From Brucella anthropi ATCC 49188 (GTDB taxonomy: Bacteria; Pseudomonadota; Alphaproteobacteria; Rhizobiales; Rhizobiaceae), in the NCBI RefSeq assembly GCF_000017405.1, contig NC_009668.1, positions 646,001 through 710,000 on the forward strand: DNA of 64,000 nucleotides, in the 5' to 3' direction. The notes beneath the pieces were generated by a model. That model was not told the DNA's origin, ran no database searches, and saw nothing but the letters and a program-made list of their open reading frames with translations. Of the stretch, positions 42,877 through 49,967 are shown piece by piece; position 1 is the first letter of the stretch; every line of letters starts with the position of its first letter. The translations under genes and the position numbers were made by a program.

Positions 42877-44628
42877 ATGTGTATAGCCTGTAATCCGGGT
42901 ATGGTGGCGTTTCTGCGGTCCACGGCCTCAAGGCGCGATTTTCTCAAATATCTCGGCGCTGCCGCCGCGACTTCGGCCTTTGCCTGTTCTTCGCCGGGCA
43001 TGGCGTTCGCGCAGCAGGCTGCAGCACCCGCGGGTGATATCGTCTTCAAGGGCGGGACAATCCTGACCATGAATGACAAGGCGCCGCGTGCCGAAGCGAT
43101 TGCCATTCGCGGCAACAAGATATTGGCCGTCGGCAAGCTGGATGACGTGCAATCCGCCATCGGTTCCGGAGCGCAGGTGGTGGATCTTCAGGGCCGCACC
43201 CTGATGCCGGGCCTGATCGATCCGCATATGCATTTCGTGTTCACGGCATTCGAGGACTGGATCGATGTCAGCCCGATCACGACACCGGATTACGCGACCG
43301 TCTGGTCGAAGTTGCAGAAAGGCGTGGCGGATGCCAAGCCGGGGGAATGGGTGCGCGCACAGCAGTTCGATGCCAGCATCACCCGTGACGCCAAAATTCC
43401 GACGATTGCCGAACTGGATGCGCTTGCGCCCAACAATCCTTTCTTCATGCAGGAAAGCAACGGCCATATCGCCTATGCCAACAGTGCCGCCTTCAAGGCC
43501 GCCGGGATCACCCGCGAGACGCCTGATCCGTCCGGCGCGCGCTTTGTGAAGGATGCCAATGGCAACCTGACCGGACGTCTGGAGGAGATGGCGGCGCAAC
43601 AGGAATTCCTTGGTGTCATGCCGTCTCCGACGGCGGCGGATATGATCGGTCGCGTCCAGCGTTTTCTGGATCATGCAAGCTCCGTTGGTTGCACCATGCT
43701 GCACGATTGCGGCATCGGTATCATGGCCGGTGCGCAGGATCTCAAAATCCTCGATGCGGTTCTGGGCGAAGGCAAGGCCCCAGTGCGCTATCGTGGTATG
43801 CTCGTGTCAACGATCATGGATGAATGGGAAAAGGAGGGGATCAAGCCCGGTCGCGGCAACGATCTTTTCCGCGTCGATGGCATCAAGGCGTGGGCGGATG
43901 GCTCCAATCAGGCGCAGACCGGTTATCAGCGCGAGAATTATCTGGGCACCGATGAACGTGGCGCGCTGAACTACAGCCTAGAACAGGTCACGGAAGTTAT
44001 CCGCCGGGCGCATGAAGGCGGCTGGCAGGTTGGCGTTCACGCCAATGGCGACGCGGCAATCGACATGGTGCTGGATGCTTACGAGGCCGTTCTCGGAAAG
44101 TCCTCGAACAGCGATCTTCGCCATCGCATCGAACATTGCAGCGTTTTCCACCCGGAACAGATGGTACGTATGAAGGATATGGGGCTTTCGCCGTCCTTCC
44201 TGATCGGCCATGTGCGCTGGTGGGGTAAGGCGTTCCGCGACCGTCTTCTGGGGCCTGAGCGCGCCCGCTTCTATGATCCGTGTGCTTCCGCGCTGGCTGC
44301 GGGCCTCAAGATATCGCTTCATTCTGACTGGAACGTGACGCCGATCGAACCGCTGCGTTATGTCGAGGATGCCGTCACCCGCGTGATGAACGAAGGTGGC
44401 GACGTGTTCTTCCCCGAAGAACGTATTCCGGTGGATGCAGCGCTGCGCGCCGTTACCATCGATGCGGCCTGGCAGTGTCATATGGAAGACCAGATCGGTT
44501 CGCTGGAAACCGGAAAGTTCGCAGACTTCGCCATTCTGGAAGAAGACCCGACTGCGCCCGATGTGAAGATCGGCAAGATCAAGGTCAGCGAAACCTGGAT
44601 GGATGGCACCAAACGTTATGCGGCCTGA
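42877..44628 (+). CDS. Tat-exported amidohydrolase (YtcJ-like)
   Basis: This 583-residue protein belongs to the amidohydrolase_3 family. The signal is STASRRDFLKYLGAAAATSA with a likely cleavage after AFAQQ, so it acts in the periplasm. Metal-site motifs are LIDPHMHF (near 118), the central Lys/His region, GVHANGDAAID and RIEHCSVFHPEQ, SLHSDWNVTP. ATG 42877 follows AGAGGA; the ORF extension to 42826 adds no signal-like sequence. Two cysteines at its N-terminus (MCIACNP) are odd but precede the Tat motif. The substrate is unknown. A perfect 14-bp hairpin terminates the gene. Confidence 0.87.
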   Translation: MCIACNPGMVAFLRSTASRRDFLKYLGAAAATSAFACSSPGMAFAQQAAAPAGDIVFKGGTILTMNDKAPRAEAIAIRGNKILAVGKLDDVQSAIGSGAQVVDLQGRTLMPGLIDPHMHFVFTAFEDWIDVSPITTPDYATVWSKLQKGVADAKPGEWVRAQQFDASITRDAKIPTIAELDALAPNNPFFMQESNGHIAYANSAAFKAAGITRETPDPSGARFVKDANGNLTGRLEEMAAQQEFLGVMPSPTAADMIGRVQRFLDHASSVGCTMLHDCGIGIMAGAQDLKILDAVLGEGKAPVRYRGMLVSTIMDEWEKEGIKPGRGNDLFRVDGIKAWADGSNQAQTGYQRENYLGTDERGALNYSLEQVTEVIRRAHEGGWQVGVHANGDAAIDMVLDAYEAVLGKSSNSDLRHRIEHCSVFHPEQMVRMKDMGLSPSFLIGHVRWWGKAFRDRLLGPERARFYDPCASALAAGLKISLHSDWNVTPIEPLRYVEDAVTRVMNEGGDVFFPEERIPVDAALRAVTIDAAWQCHMEDQIGSLETGKFADFAILEEDPTAPDVKIGKIKVSETWMDGTKRYAA

Positions 44629-44634
44629 CCGGAA

Positions 44635-44668
44635 AATCCGGCGACAGTGTGAAGACTGTCGCCGGATT
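44635..44668 (+). terminator. Hairpin terminator after the amidohydrolase
   Basis: AATCCGGCGACAGT (44635-44648) and ACTGTCGCCGGATT (44655-44668) are perfect 14-bp arms with a 6-base loop, between two convergent genes. The T-run is short. Confidence 0.7.
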
Positions 44669-44677
44669 GGTTCGGCT

Positions 44678-44995
44678 TCATAGAATATCGGCGGCGCGGT
44701 GATCTTTATCGACGCCGTCGATCAGAAACACCTCTCCCTCCGATCCCTGCCGGCGCCATTCGATAATCGCCTGTTAGGCAGGCGAGGCATACCAGTTGCG
44801 TGCTGTTGCCAGATCGGGAAAAGCGATGACGATCAGATCGTCCGGTGACAAACCTTCCAGTTCGTCCTTCGGTCCGCCGTGGATGATGAAGTGTCCGTCG
44901 AACGGTGCGAGAGTTCCATCGATGGCTTTCAGATAATCGACAATTCCCTGATTGACCCGGACATTGCGAAGCTGCGCGATTGCATAAGCTGTCAT
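44678..44995 (-). pseudogene. DUF1330-family gene interrupted by an in-frame stop
   Basis: The frame from ATG 44995 encodes MTAYAIAQLRNVRVNQGIVD and the rest of a DUF1330 (dimeric alpha-beta barrel) domain up to ARNWYASPA, then hits TAA at 44774-44776. After the stop the same frame continues 31 codons as QAIIEWRRQGSEGEVFLIDG and ends at TGA 44678. DUF1330 proteins typically read SP-x-Y-QA here, so a Tyr codon (TAC or TAT) has become TAA. The full product would have 105 residues; the truncated one has 73 and loses the last strand and helix. It follows a small membrane protein gene by 17 bases. A sequencing error would give the same picture. Confidence 0.8.
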
Positions 44996-45012
44996 TTGAG
45001 GTCTCCGTTCGA

Positions 45013-45411
45013 TCAGAATGCGGTTTGAGGGATGCGGGCGGCACGAACTTCGAGCCAGGTAAGCACAGTCACAGCCGCGGCCTGTCCAACGAGAAAAACC
45101 CAGCCGAACAGATTGGGTGCAATCATTCCTGCAACAGGCAGGAAAAGGCTGGCAGCAACCCATGCGCCATTGCCAAGAATGACGAGGTTTACCGCCCATG
45201 CGGGAGGATTTGTGCTCCGCGACACCCAGGCCATAAAGGCCGCCACTGGCAGCAGCAGTACGCCTGCCCAGTAAAGCAACGGTGCTGGAATTCCGGTCAG
45301 TTCGCCCACCGGTGCTGAGGCAGTGACAAGCGCGGCACCCATCGCTGCGCAGGTGATGGCATCGATTGCGACGATTGGCTTGAGGGCAAATATTGGGTGT
45401 GTGGTTTTCAT
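45013..45411 (-). CDS. Small four-helix membrane protein
   Basis: This 132-residue protein has four hydrophobic segments, near 12-35, 43-62, 72-92 and 98-118. The C-terminus is basic. No family is recognised with certainty; integral membrane proteins of this size and composition are often annotated as hypothetical next to SDR or DUF genes. It is in an operon with the broken DUF1330 gene and diverges from the XRE regulator, which may control it. Confidence 0.75.
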   Translation of the reverse strand: MKTTHPIFALKPIVAIDAITCAAMGAALVTASAPVGELTGIPAPLLYWAGVLLLPVAAFMAWVSRSTNPPAWAVNLVILGNGAWVAASLFLPVAGMIAPNLFGWVFLVGQAAAVTVLTWLEVRAARIPQTAF

Positions 45412-45522
45412 CCTATCGACCTTTCAATTTGGCGTCCCGTTCTTCGGGCTGGCTGCATATTTGCCCTGTTGCGTTATGGGGTCGATTACGTGAGAGGTAA
45501 TTGTTGCTATGAATTTTGCGAC

Positions 45523-45536
45523 GCATTCCAGAATGC
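45523..45536. promoter_or_regulatory. Candidate operator of the XRE regulator
   Basis: GCATTC (45523-45528) and GAATGC (45531-45536) form a perfect dyad with a 2-base centre, in the divergent region upstream of the XRE gene. Confidence 0.5.
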
Positions 45537-45587
45537 ATCTGCCAGCCATGATGGGCAGTCAAATCGTTGAAGGGATCGGACAAGCCT

Positions 45588-46391
45588 ATGACCGAAGCAC
45601 AACAGACAGTCGGCTCGCTTCTCCGGGAATGGCGGCAGCGCCGCCGCTTCAGCCAGCTATCCTTGGCGGTCGAGGCCGAGATTTCGCAGCGTCATCTGAG
45701 TTTTCTTGAATCGGGGCGCTCGGTGCCGAGCCGCGACATGGTTCTGCGTCTGGTCGAACATCTGGACGTGCCGCTGCGGGCGCGCAACCGGATACTGGTT
45801 GCCGCCGGATATGCGCCCGTTCACGGCGAGCGAGGGTTGGAAGCGCCGGAATTTGCCGCCGCGCGAAGCGTGATTGAAGCCCTGCTGCACGGACACAACC
45901 CGCATCCGGCCCTTGCAATCGACAGGCATTGGACCCTGCTTCTGGCGAACAAGGCGGTAGGTGTTCTGACCGAGGGTGTGGCGGAACATCTTCTGCAGGG
46001 GGAGGTGAATGTGCTTCGCCTCAGCCTGCACCCGGAAGGACTGGCCCCGCGCATCCAGAATTTTCGGCAGTGGCGCAGCCATATTCTTGCGCGCCTTGCC
46101 CGCGATGCGGACAATTCAGCCGATCCGCGTCTGGCAGCGCTTCTCGATGAACTGAAATCCTATCCGGTCCCCGCGCGCGCGGTGTCTTCGGGTGGGGGGA
46201 CTGTCACTGATAATCCGGTGGCCATTCCGCTCAGGATCGACAGCCTTGAAGGCCCGCTGGAGTTTTTGAGCGCGACGACGGTATTCGGCACCGCCGTCGA
46301 TATCACGCTGTCGGAAGTGGTCATCGAGACCTTCTTCCCCGCCAATGAAGAAACGGCAGCCGCCATGCGGCGGCTCACCGTCGAGTCGTAG
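45588..46391 (+). CDS. XRE-family regulator with MmyB-like ligand domain
   Basis: This 267-residue protein has an HTH_3 domain at about 8-65 (SLLREWRQRRRFSQLSLAVE, then SQRHLSFLESGRSVPS) and an MmyB-like PAS-type ligand-binding domain at about 100-262 (NPHPALAIDRHWTLLLANKA). Proteins of this type usually regulate a divergent neighbour, here the membrane protein/DUF1330 operon. The start is ATG 45588; TTG 45567 is an alternative. The gene ends one base before the convergent SDR gene. Confidence 0.88.
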   Translation: MTEAQQTVGSLLREWRQRRRFSQLSLAVEAEISQRHLSFLESGRSVPSRDMVLRLVEHLDVPLRARNRILVAAGYAPVHGERGLEAPEFAAARSVIEALLHGHNPHPALAIDRHWTLLLANKAVGVLTEGVAEHLLQGEVNVLRLSLHPEGLAPRIQNFRQWRSHILARLARDADNSADPRLAALLDELKSYPVPARAVSSGGGTVTDNPVAIPLRIDSLEGPLEFLSATTVFGTAVDITLSEVVIETFFPANEETAAAMRRLTVES

Positions 46392-46392
46392 T

Positions 46393-47097
46393 TTAAACAG
46401 CCCGCGTCAACCCGCCATCCACGCGCAGATTCTGGCCGGTGATATAAGCGGCGCCATCCGATGCGAGGAAGGCGATCGTCGCCGCGATTTCCTCGCTCTT
46501 GCCATAGCGCTGCAATGGGACGCTTGCCCGGCGCTCTTCCGTCTTCGGCAGGCTGTCGATCCAGCCCGGAAGAACATTGTTCATGCGAATATTGTCGGCA
46601 GCATAGGTGTCGGCGAAAATCTTGGTGAAAGAGGCGAGCCCTGCGCGGAACACCGCCGAGGTTGGGAACATGGCGCTCGGCTCGAATGCCCATGCGGTCG
46701 AGATATTGATGATGACACCAGACTTCTGCTTCTGCATCGTCGGCACGACGAGACGCGACGGGCGAACTGCATTCAGGAAATAAGTGTCCATTCCCTTGTG
46801 CCAGTCTTCATCGGTAATTTCGAGGATCGGCGCACGCGGGCCATGACCTGCGCTGTTTACCAGCACGTCGATACGGCCCCATTTTTCCAGAACAAGGTCT
46901 ACGAGGCGCTTCAGATCATCATTCGACTGGTTTGACCCGGTGACGCCGAGGCCACCCAGCTCCTGTGCCAGCGCTTCGCCCTTGCCGGAGGATGAGAGGA
47001 TTGCAACCTTGAAACCGTCCTGCGCAAGCCTGCGCGCGGCGGCTGCACCCATGCCGCTTCCGCCAGCCGTTACAATCGCTACTTTTTCTACTGTCAT
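46393..47097 (-). CDS. Divergent SDR-family protein lacking YxxxK
   Basis: This 234-residue Rossmann protein has TAGGSGMGAAAA (10-21) and NSAG (81-84), and the C-terminal strand ends in ITGQNLRVDGGLTRAV as in classical SDRs. The catalytic Ser133 (NISTAWAF) is present. At the usual Tyr-x3-Lys position the sequence is FPTSAVFRAG (144-153), with no Tyr and with Arg in place of Lys. It may be a non-catalytic or altered-mechanism SDR. ATG 47097 begins the standard MTVEKVAIVT; the frame to 47136 is weaker. A LysR gene diverges 138 bases away and probably regulates it. Confidence 0.85.
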   Translation of the reverse strand: MTVEKVAIVTAGGSGMGAAAARRLAQDGFKVAILSSSGKGEALAQELGGLGVTGSNQSNDDLKRLVDLVLEKWGRIDVLVNSAGHGPRAPILEITDEDWHKGMDTYFLNAVRPSRLVVPTMQKQKSGVIINISTAWAFEPSAMFPTSAVFRAGLASFTKIFADTYAADNIRMNNVLPGWIDSLPKTEERRASVPLQRYGKSEEIAATIAFLASDGAAYITGQNLRVDGGLTRAV

Positions 47098-47153
47098 GAT
47101 GCGTTCCTTTTTCCGAAATGTTGCACGAGGTCGCAACTGTCGATAAGTATTCT

Positions 47154-47207
47154 TTGACGTTATAGCGGAGAGCCGTTATCGTGACGAACGAAAACGCGTA
47201 ACGTCAA
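47154..47207. promoter_or_regulatory. Candidate LysR operator between SDR and LysR genes
   Basis: TTGACGTTA (47154-47162) and TAACGTCAA (47199-47207) are perfect 9-bp inverted arms, 36 bases apart, in the divergent promoter region. Two further GTTAT words lie between them. Two separated half-sites suit a LysR tetramer. Confidence 0.6.
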
Positions 47208-47235
47208 TCAATAGAAAATCTATCGAGTTCAACTC

Positions 47236-48117
47236 ATGAAAAGGCTTCCCTCGCTCAATGGTCTGCGTGTGTTTGAAGTCGTCACGCGACATCTGAATTT
47301 CCGGCTGGCAGCGGAAGAACTTGGCGTGACACAGGCAGCAGTGGCCCAGCAGATACGCGGGCTTGAGGCAGAGCTTGGACTGAAACTCTTTGAACGCCAA
47401 CCCCGCACGCTGGTCATGACCGAACCGGCCCGTGCATACATTGCCAATGTGCGACGGGCTTTCGACCTGCTTTCGGAGGCGACCGAAATGCTGCGACCCG
47501 AGCCGCAGCACCTGACCATCAGCGTGACGCCGACCTTCGCATCGAAGTGGCTGATCCCGCGATTGGCGGAATTTACGCACGCACATCCCGATATAGAATT
47601 GCGCATTGTCGCCAGCGACAAGGTCGCCAATTTCCAGACCGATGCCGTCGATCTGGCGGTACGCTACGGCGAGCCGCCTTTCGGTCCGGGACTGAACGCG
47701 GAGCTGCTTTTCGAGCACGTGATTGTCGCCGTGGCAAGCCCGGTGCTGGTCGAAAGGCTTGGTGATCCGGGGCTGCCGGAAAACCTGGAACGCTATCCGC
47801 TGCTGCACGACGCACATAATTTCTGGCCGCAATATCTGGAAAAGGCTTTTCCGGGCGGCGTGTCGACATCGCCGAAGAATATCCGCTTTAACCAGACGTC
47901 ACTTGCCATCGATGCGGCGATTGCCGGGCAGGGGCTGGCGCTGGCAAGCCGTTTCTTCGTGGAGAAGGAAGTTGCAGCGGGCAGCCTCGTCCAGCCAATG
48001 GCCACCGAGCTGCGGGTGGGCGCGGATTTCTATGCGGTTTCCCTGCGAAAGCCGCGTCATCCGGAATCGGTCGACGCAGTCAAAGCCTGGTTAAAAAGCG
48101 CATCCCGAAAAGTGTGA
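47236..48117 (+). CDS. LysR-family regulator (GcvA-like)
   Basis: At 293 residues it has a winged helix at 1-65 (LPSLNGLRVFEVVTRHLNFR, then TQAAVAQQIRGLEAELG) and an effector domain at about 90-290. The wording 'LxxLRxFExVxRHLxFxxAAxEL' at the N-terminus is that of the GcvA subfamily. It diverges from the SDR gene with an inverted repeat in between. Its last codons (KSASRKV, then TGA) lie inside the first copy of a tandem palindromic repeat, so the C-terminus has been written by the repeat. Confidence 0.9.
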   Translation: MKRLPSLNGLRVFEVVTRHLNFRLAAEELGVTQAAVAQQIRGLEAELGLKLFERQPRTLVMTEPARAYIANVRRAFDLLSEATEMLRPEPQHLTISVTPTFASKWLIPRLAEFTHAHPDIELRIVASDKVANFQTDAVDLAVRYGEPPFGPGLNAELLFEHVIVAVASPVLVERLGDPGLPENLERYPLLHDAHNFWPQYLEKAFPGGVSTSPKNIRFNQTSLAIDAAIAGQGLALASRFFVEKEVAAGSLVQPMATELRVGADFYAVSLRKPRHPESVDAVKAWLKSASRKV

Positions 48118-48250
48118 AGCGGTTTTCGGACTAAGATGCGCGTTGAAACAAACTGCATCCCGAAAAGTGTGAAACGGTTTTCGGATGAGATGCGCGTTGA
48201 AACAAACTGCATCCCGAAAAGTGTGAAACGGTTTTCAGGATGAGATGCGC
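48098..48250. repeat. Three tandem palindromic repeats, period 54-55 bases
   Basis: Copies begin with GCATCCCGAAAAGTGTGAA at 48100, 48155 and 48209. Each has CGAAAA...TTTTCG arms and an outer GCGCATC...GATGCGC symmetry. Copy 1 encodes the end of the LysR gene and copy 3 ends two bases before the convergent EamA stop. Related copies lie at 32653 and, more distantly, at 16096. Confidence 0.85.
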
Positions 48251-48251
48251 G

Positions 48252-49187
48252 TCAGGTTGATGGCTCGGGCACTTCCAGCGGGGCTTTCTGGCTGCGGGTC
48301 GGTATGGTGATGCAGACAAGGCAGATGACAACCAGAAGAACACCAAACCAGCCGAGGGCGGAAAGGCGTTCGCCGACAATCACCACTGCGAAGAACGCGG
48401 CGACAACCGGTTCAAAAAGTGTGATCGTCGTCGCTACGCTGGTTTCAACGCGGCTCAACCCGTAGCCGAAGCAGACATAGCCGAGGAACATCGGCACGAA
48501 GGCCATGTATAGGCCGACAGCTGCATTGTTCCACGAGGCTAGGAACGGTCCGCCGGTTGCGAGCAGAACCGGCATCAACAAAAGACCGCCTATACCGAAA
48601 GTCGCGCCCATGGCGGTTGTCGATGATATGCCGCCCTGCATCAGCTGGCGCGCGCATGAGGAATAAAGCGCATAGGTGAAGCCCGCCACCAATCCGACCA
48701 AGGCTCCCATGAGTGTGGAGCCTTCTGCAGACGAGGCATGGCCGCCGCTGTCCTCCGACATGCTGAGCAGGACCATGCCGACAATGCCGATGATCGCACC
48801 TGCCAGCCAGCGCAGCGAAGGGCGAAAGCCGCTTTGCCGATACTCAATCCCTGCCGAAAGAAGCGGGGCGGAACCGAGCGAAATGACCGTTCCGATGGTC
48901 ACGCCAGCCATCCGCATGGAGCCATAGAAAGCGAGGGGATAGATCGCGACGCAGACGGCTCCCACCAACAGGACGCGCCATTGATCGGCCAGCGCCTTTC
49001 GTGAAGCGATCAGCCCGCGCCAGGCGATTGCCGCCTGTGCCAGTCCGCCAAGTCCCATGGCAGCGGCGCCGATCGCCGCCGCGCCAACCTCGGGCGCAAA
49101 GGTTGCTGCGGTGCCTGTCGTGCCCCAGATGGTGGAAGCGACGATGATGGCGGTCACTCCCAGAAGATAGTTTTTTGATGATTGCAT
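48252..49187 (-). CDS. EamA-family (DMT superfamily) transporter
   Basis: This inner-membrane protein of 311 residues has ten membrane helices in two EamA repeats (about 8-145 and 160-300). GTTGTAATFAPE near residue 24 and the second-repeat helix FVPMFLGYVCFGYGLSRVETSVAT are typical. It follows the TetR gene by one base in the same operon, so it is most likely a regulated exporter of a metabolite or drug. The substrate is not known. Confidence 0.9.
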   Translation of the reverse strand: MQSSKNYLLGVTAIIVASTIWGTTGTAATFAPEVGAAAIGAAAMGLGGLAQAAIAWRGLIASRKALADQWRVLLVGAVCVAIYPLAFYGSMRMAGVTIGTVISLGSAPLLSAGIEYRQSGFRPSLRWLAGAIIGIVGMVLLSMSEDSGGHASSAEGSTLMGALVGLVAGFTYALYSSCARQLMQGGISSTTAMGATFGIGGLLLMPVLLATGGPFLASWNNAAVGLYMAFVPMFLGYVCFGYGLSRVETSVATTITLFEPVVAAFFAVVIVGERLSALGWFGVLLVVICLVCITIPTRSQKAPLEVPEPST

Positions 49188-49188
49188 T

Positions 49189-49782
49189 TTACACTGGTTT
49201 CAAAATTGTCGTGACCATGGCCTTGGCCTCGCCAAGACGCGCACTATTGCCTTCAAGGCCAGCCCGCATGATTGCTCCTTCGAGAATGAAGGAGAGCTGC
49301 ACGGCAAGCTGGCGGACCCGAGGCGGGTCGTCGGGGATCAAGCCGGTGAGATGTGTCACAAGCAGGCCCTCGACTTCTTCCTTGTGTTTTCTCACCGCCT
49401 TGCGGCCCGGATCGCCAGCGGGCAGTTCTGCTGCCGCATTCAGCAGCCCGCAGCCGCGAAACCCGTGTTCGTAGGCAAATTCCGCATGGTCGCGATAAGC
49501 GTCGAATATGGCCAGTATCCCATCCATCGGGCTTGCTGCCTTTTCCAGGCGCTTGTCATAGAGGCCCAACCATTCGGCATGGCGATGCTCCAGATAGGTG
49601 GCCACCAGCTCCGCCTTGGACGTGAAGTTGTTGTAGAGGCTCTGCTTTGCCACGCCCGCACGCTGGATGATTGCGTCGATCCCGGTCGCCGAAATGCCCG
49701 CATCGTAAAACAATTCCGCTGCCGCTTGCAGAAGCCGCTCGCGTGCCGGTTTTGAACTAGGTGTCGCGGGATCGCTTATCAT
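49189..49782 (-). CDS. TetR-family repressor
   Basis: This regulator has 197 residues. The N-terminal HTH spans about 14-60 (LLQAAAELFYDAGISATGID, then AGVAKQSLYNNFTSKAELV) and the helical ligand domain the rest. It is the first gene of a two-gene operon with an EamA transporter. A perfect 24-base palindrome lies 15 bases upstream of the start, which strongly supports autorepression and, through the shared promoter, control of the transporter. Confidence 0.9.
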   Translation of the reverse strand: MISDPATPSSKPARERLLQAAAELFYDAGISATGIDAIIQRAGVAKQSLYNNFTSKAELVATYLEHRHAEWLGLYDKRLEKAASPMDGILAIFDAYRDHAEFAYEHGFRGCGLLNAAAELPAGDPGRKAVRKHKEEVEGLLVTHLTGLIPDDPPRVRQLAVQLSFILEGAIMRAGLEGNSARLGEAKAMVTTILKPV

Positions 49783-49796
49783 ATTTCATCCGAATG

Positions 49797-49820
49797 ATTA
49801 GGTAGACCAGTCTACCTAAT
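49797..49820. promoter_or_regulatory. TetR operator, perfect 24-base palindrome
   Basis: ATTAGGTAGAC (49797-49807) and GTCTACCTAAT (49810-49820) are perfect 11-bp arms around CA. The site ends the 15-base leader of the TetR gene and also faces the plus-strand MFS gene. Confidence 0.85.
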
Positions 49821-49967
49821 TGCAAGGTGGAGTCAATCGGGGGAGAAAAACCGTTTGGAAGTCTCACTGGAGGAGAAGTTCTGCACCGGTTTTGGTTTTA
49901 ACCCCTTGTCCCTTGGGAGAGATTCACGTATCCGCTCTATTAGGCAGATGGAACGGGAGGTCGTCCG

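Noticed and set aside
48098..48250. CRISPR-like array
   Set aside because: The repeats are nearly continuous with no unique spacers; they are tandem palindromic units.
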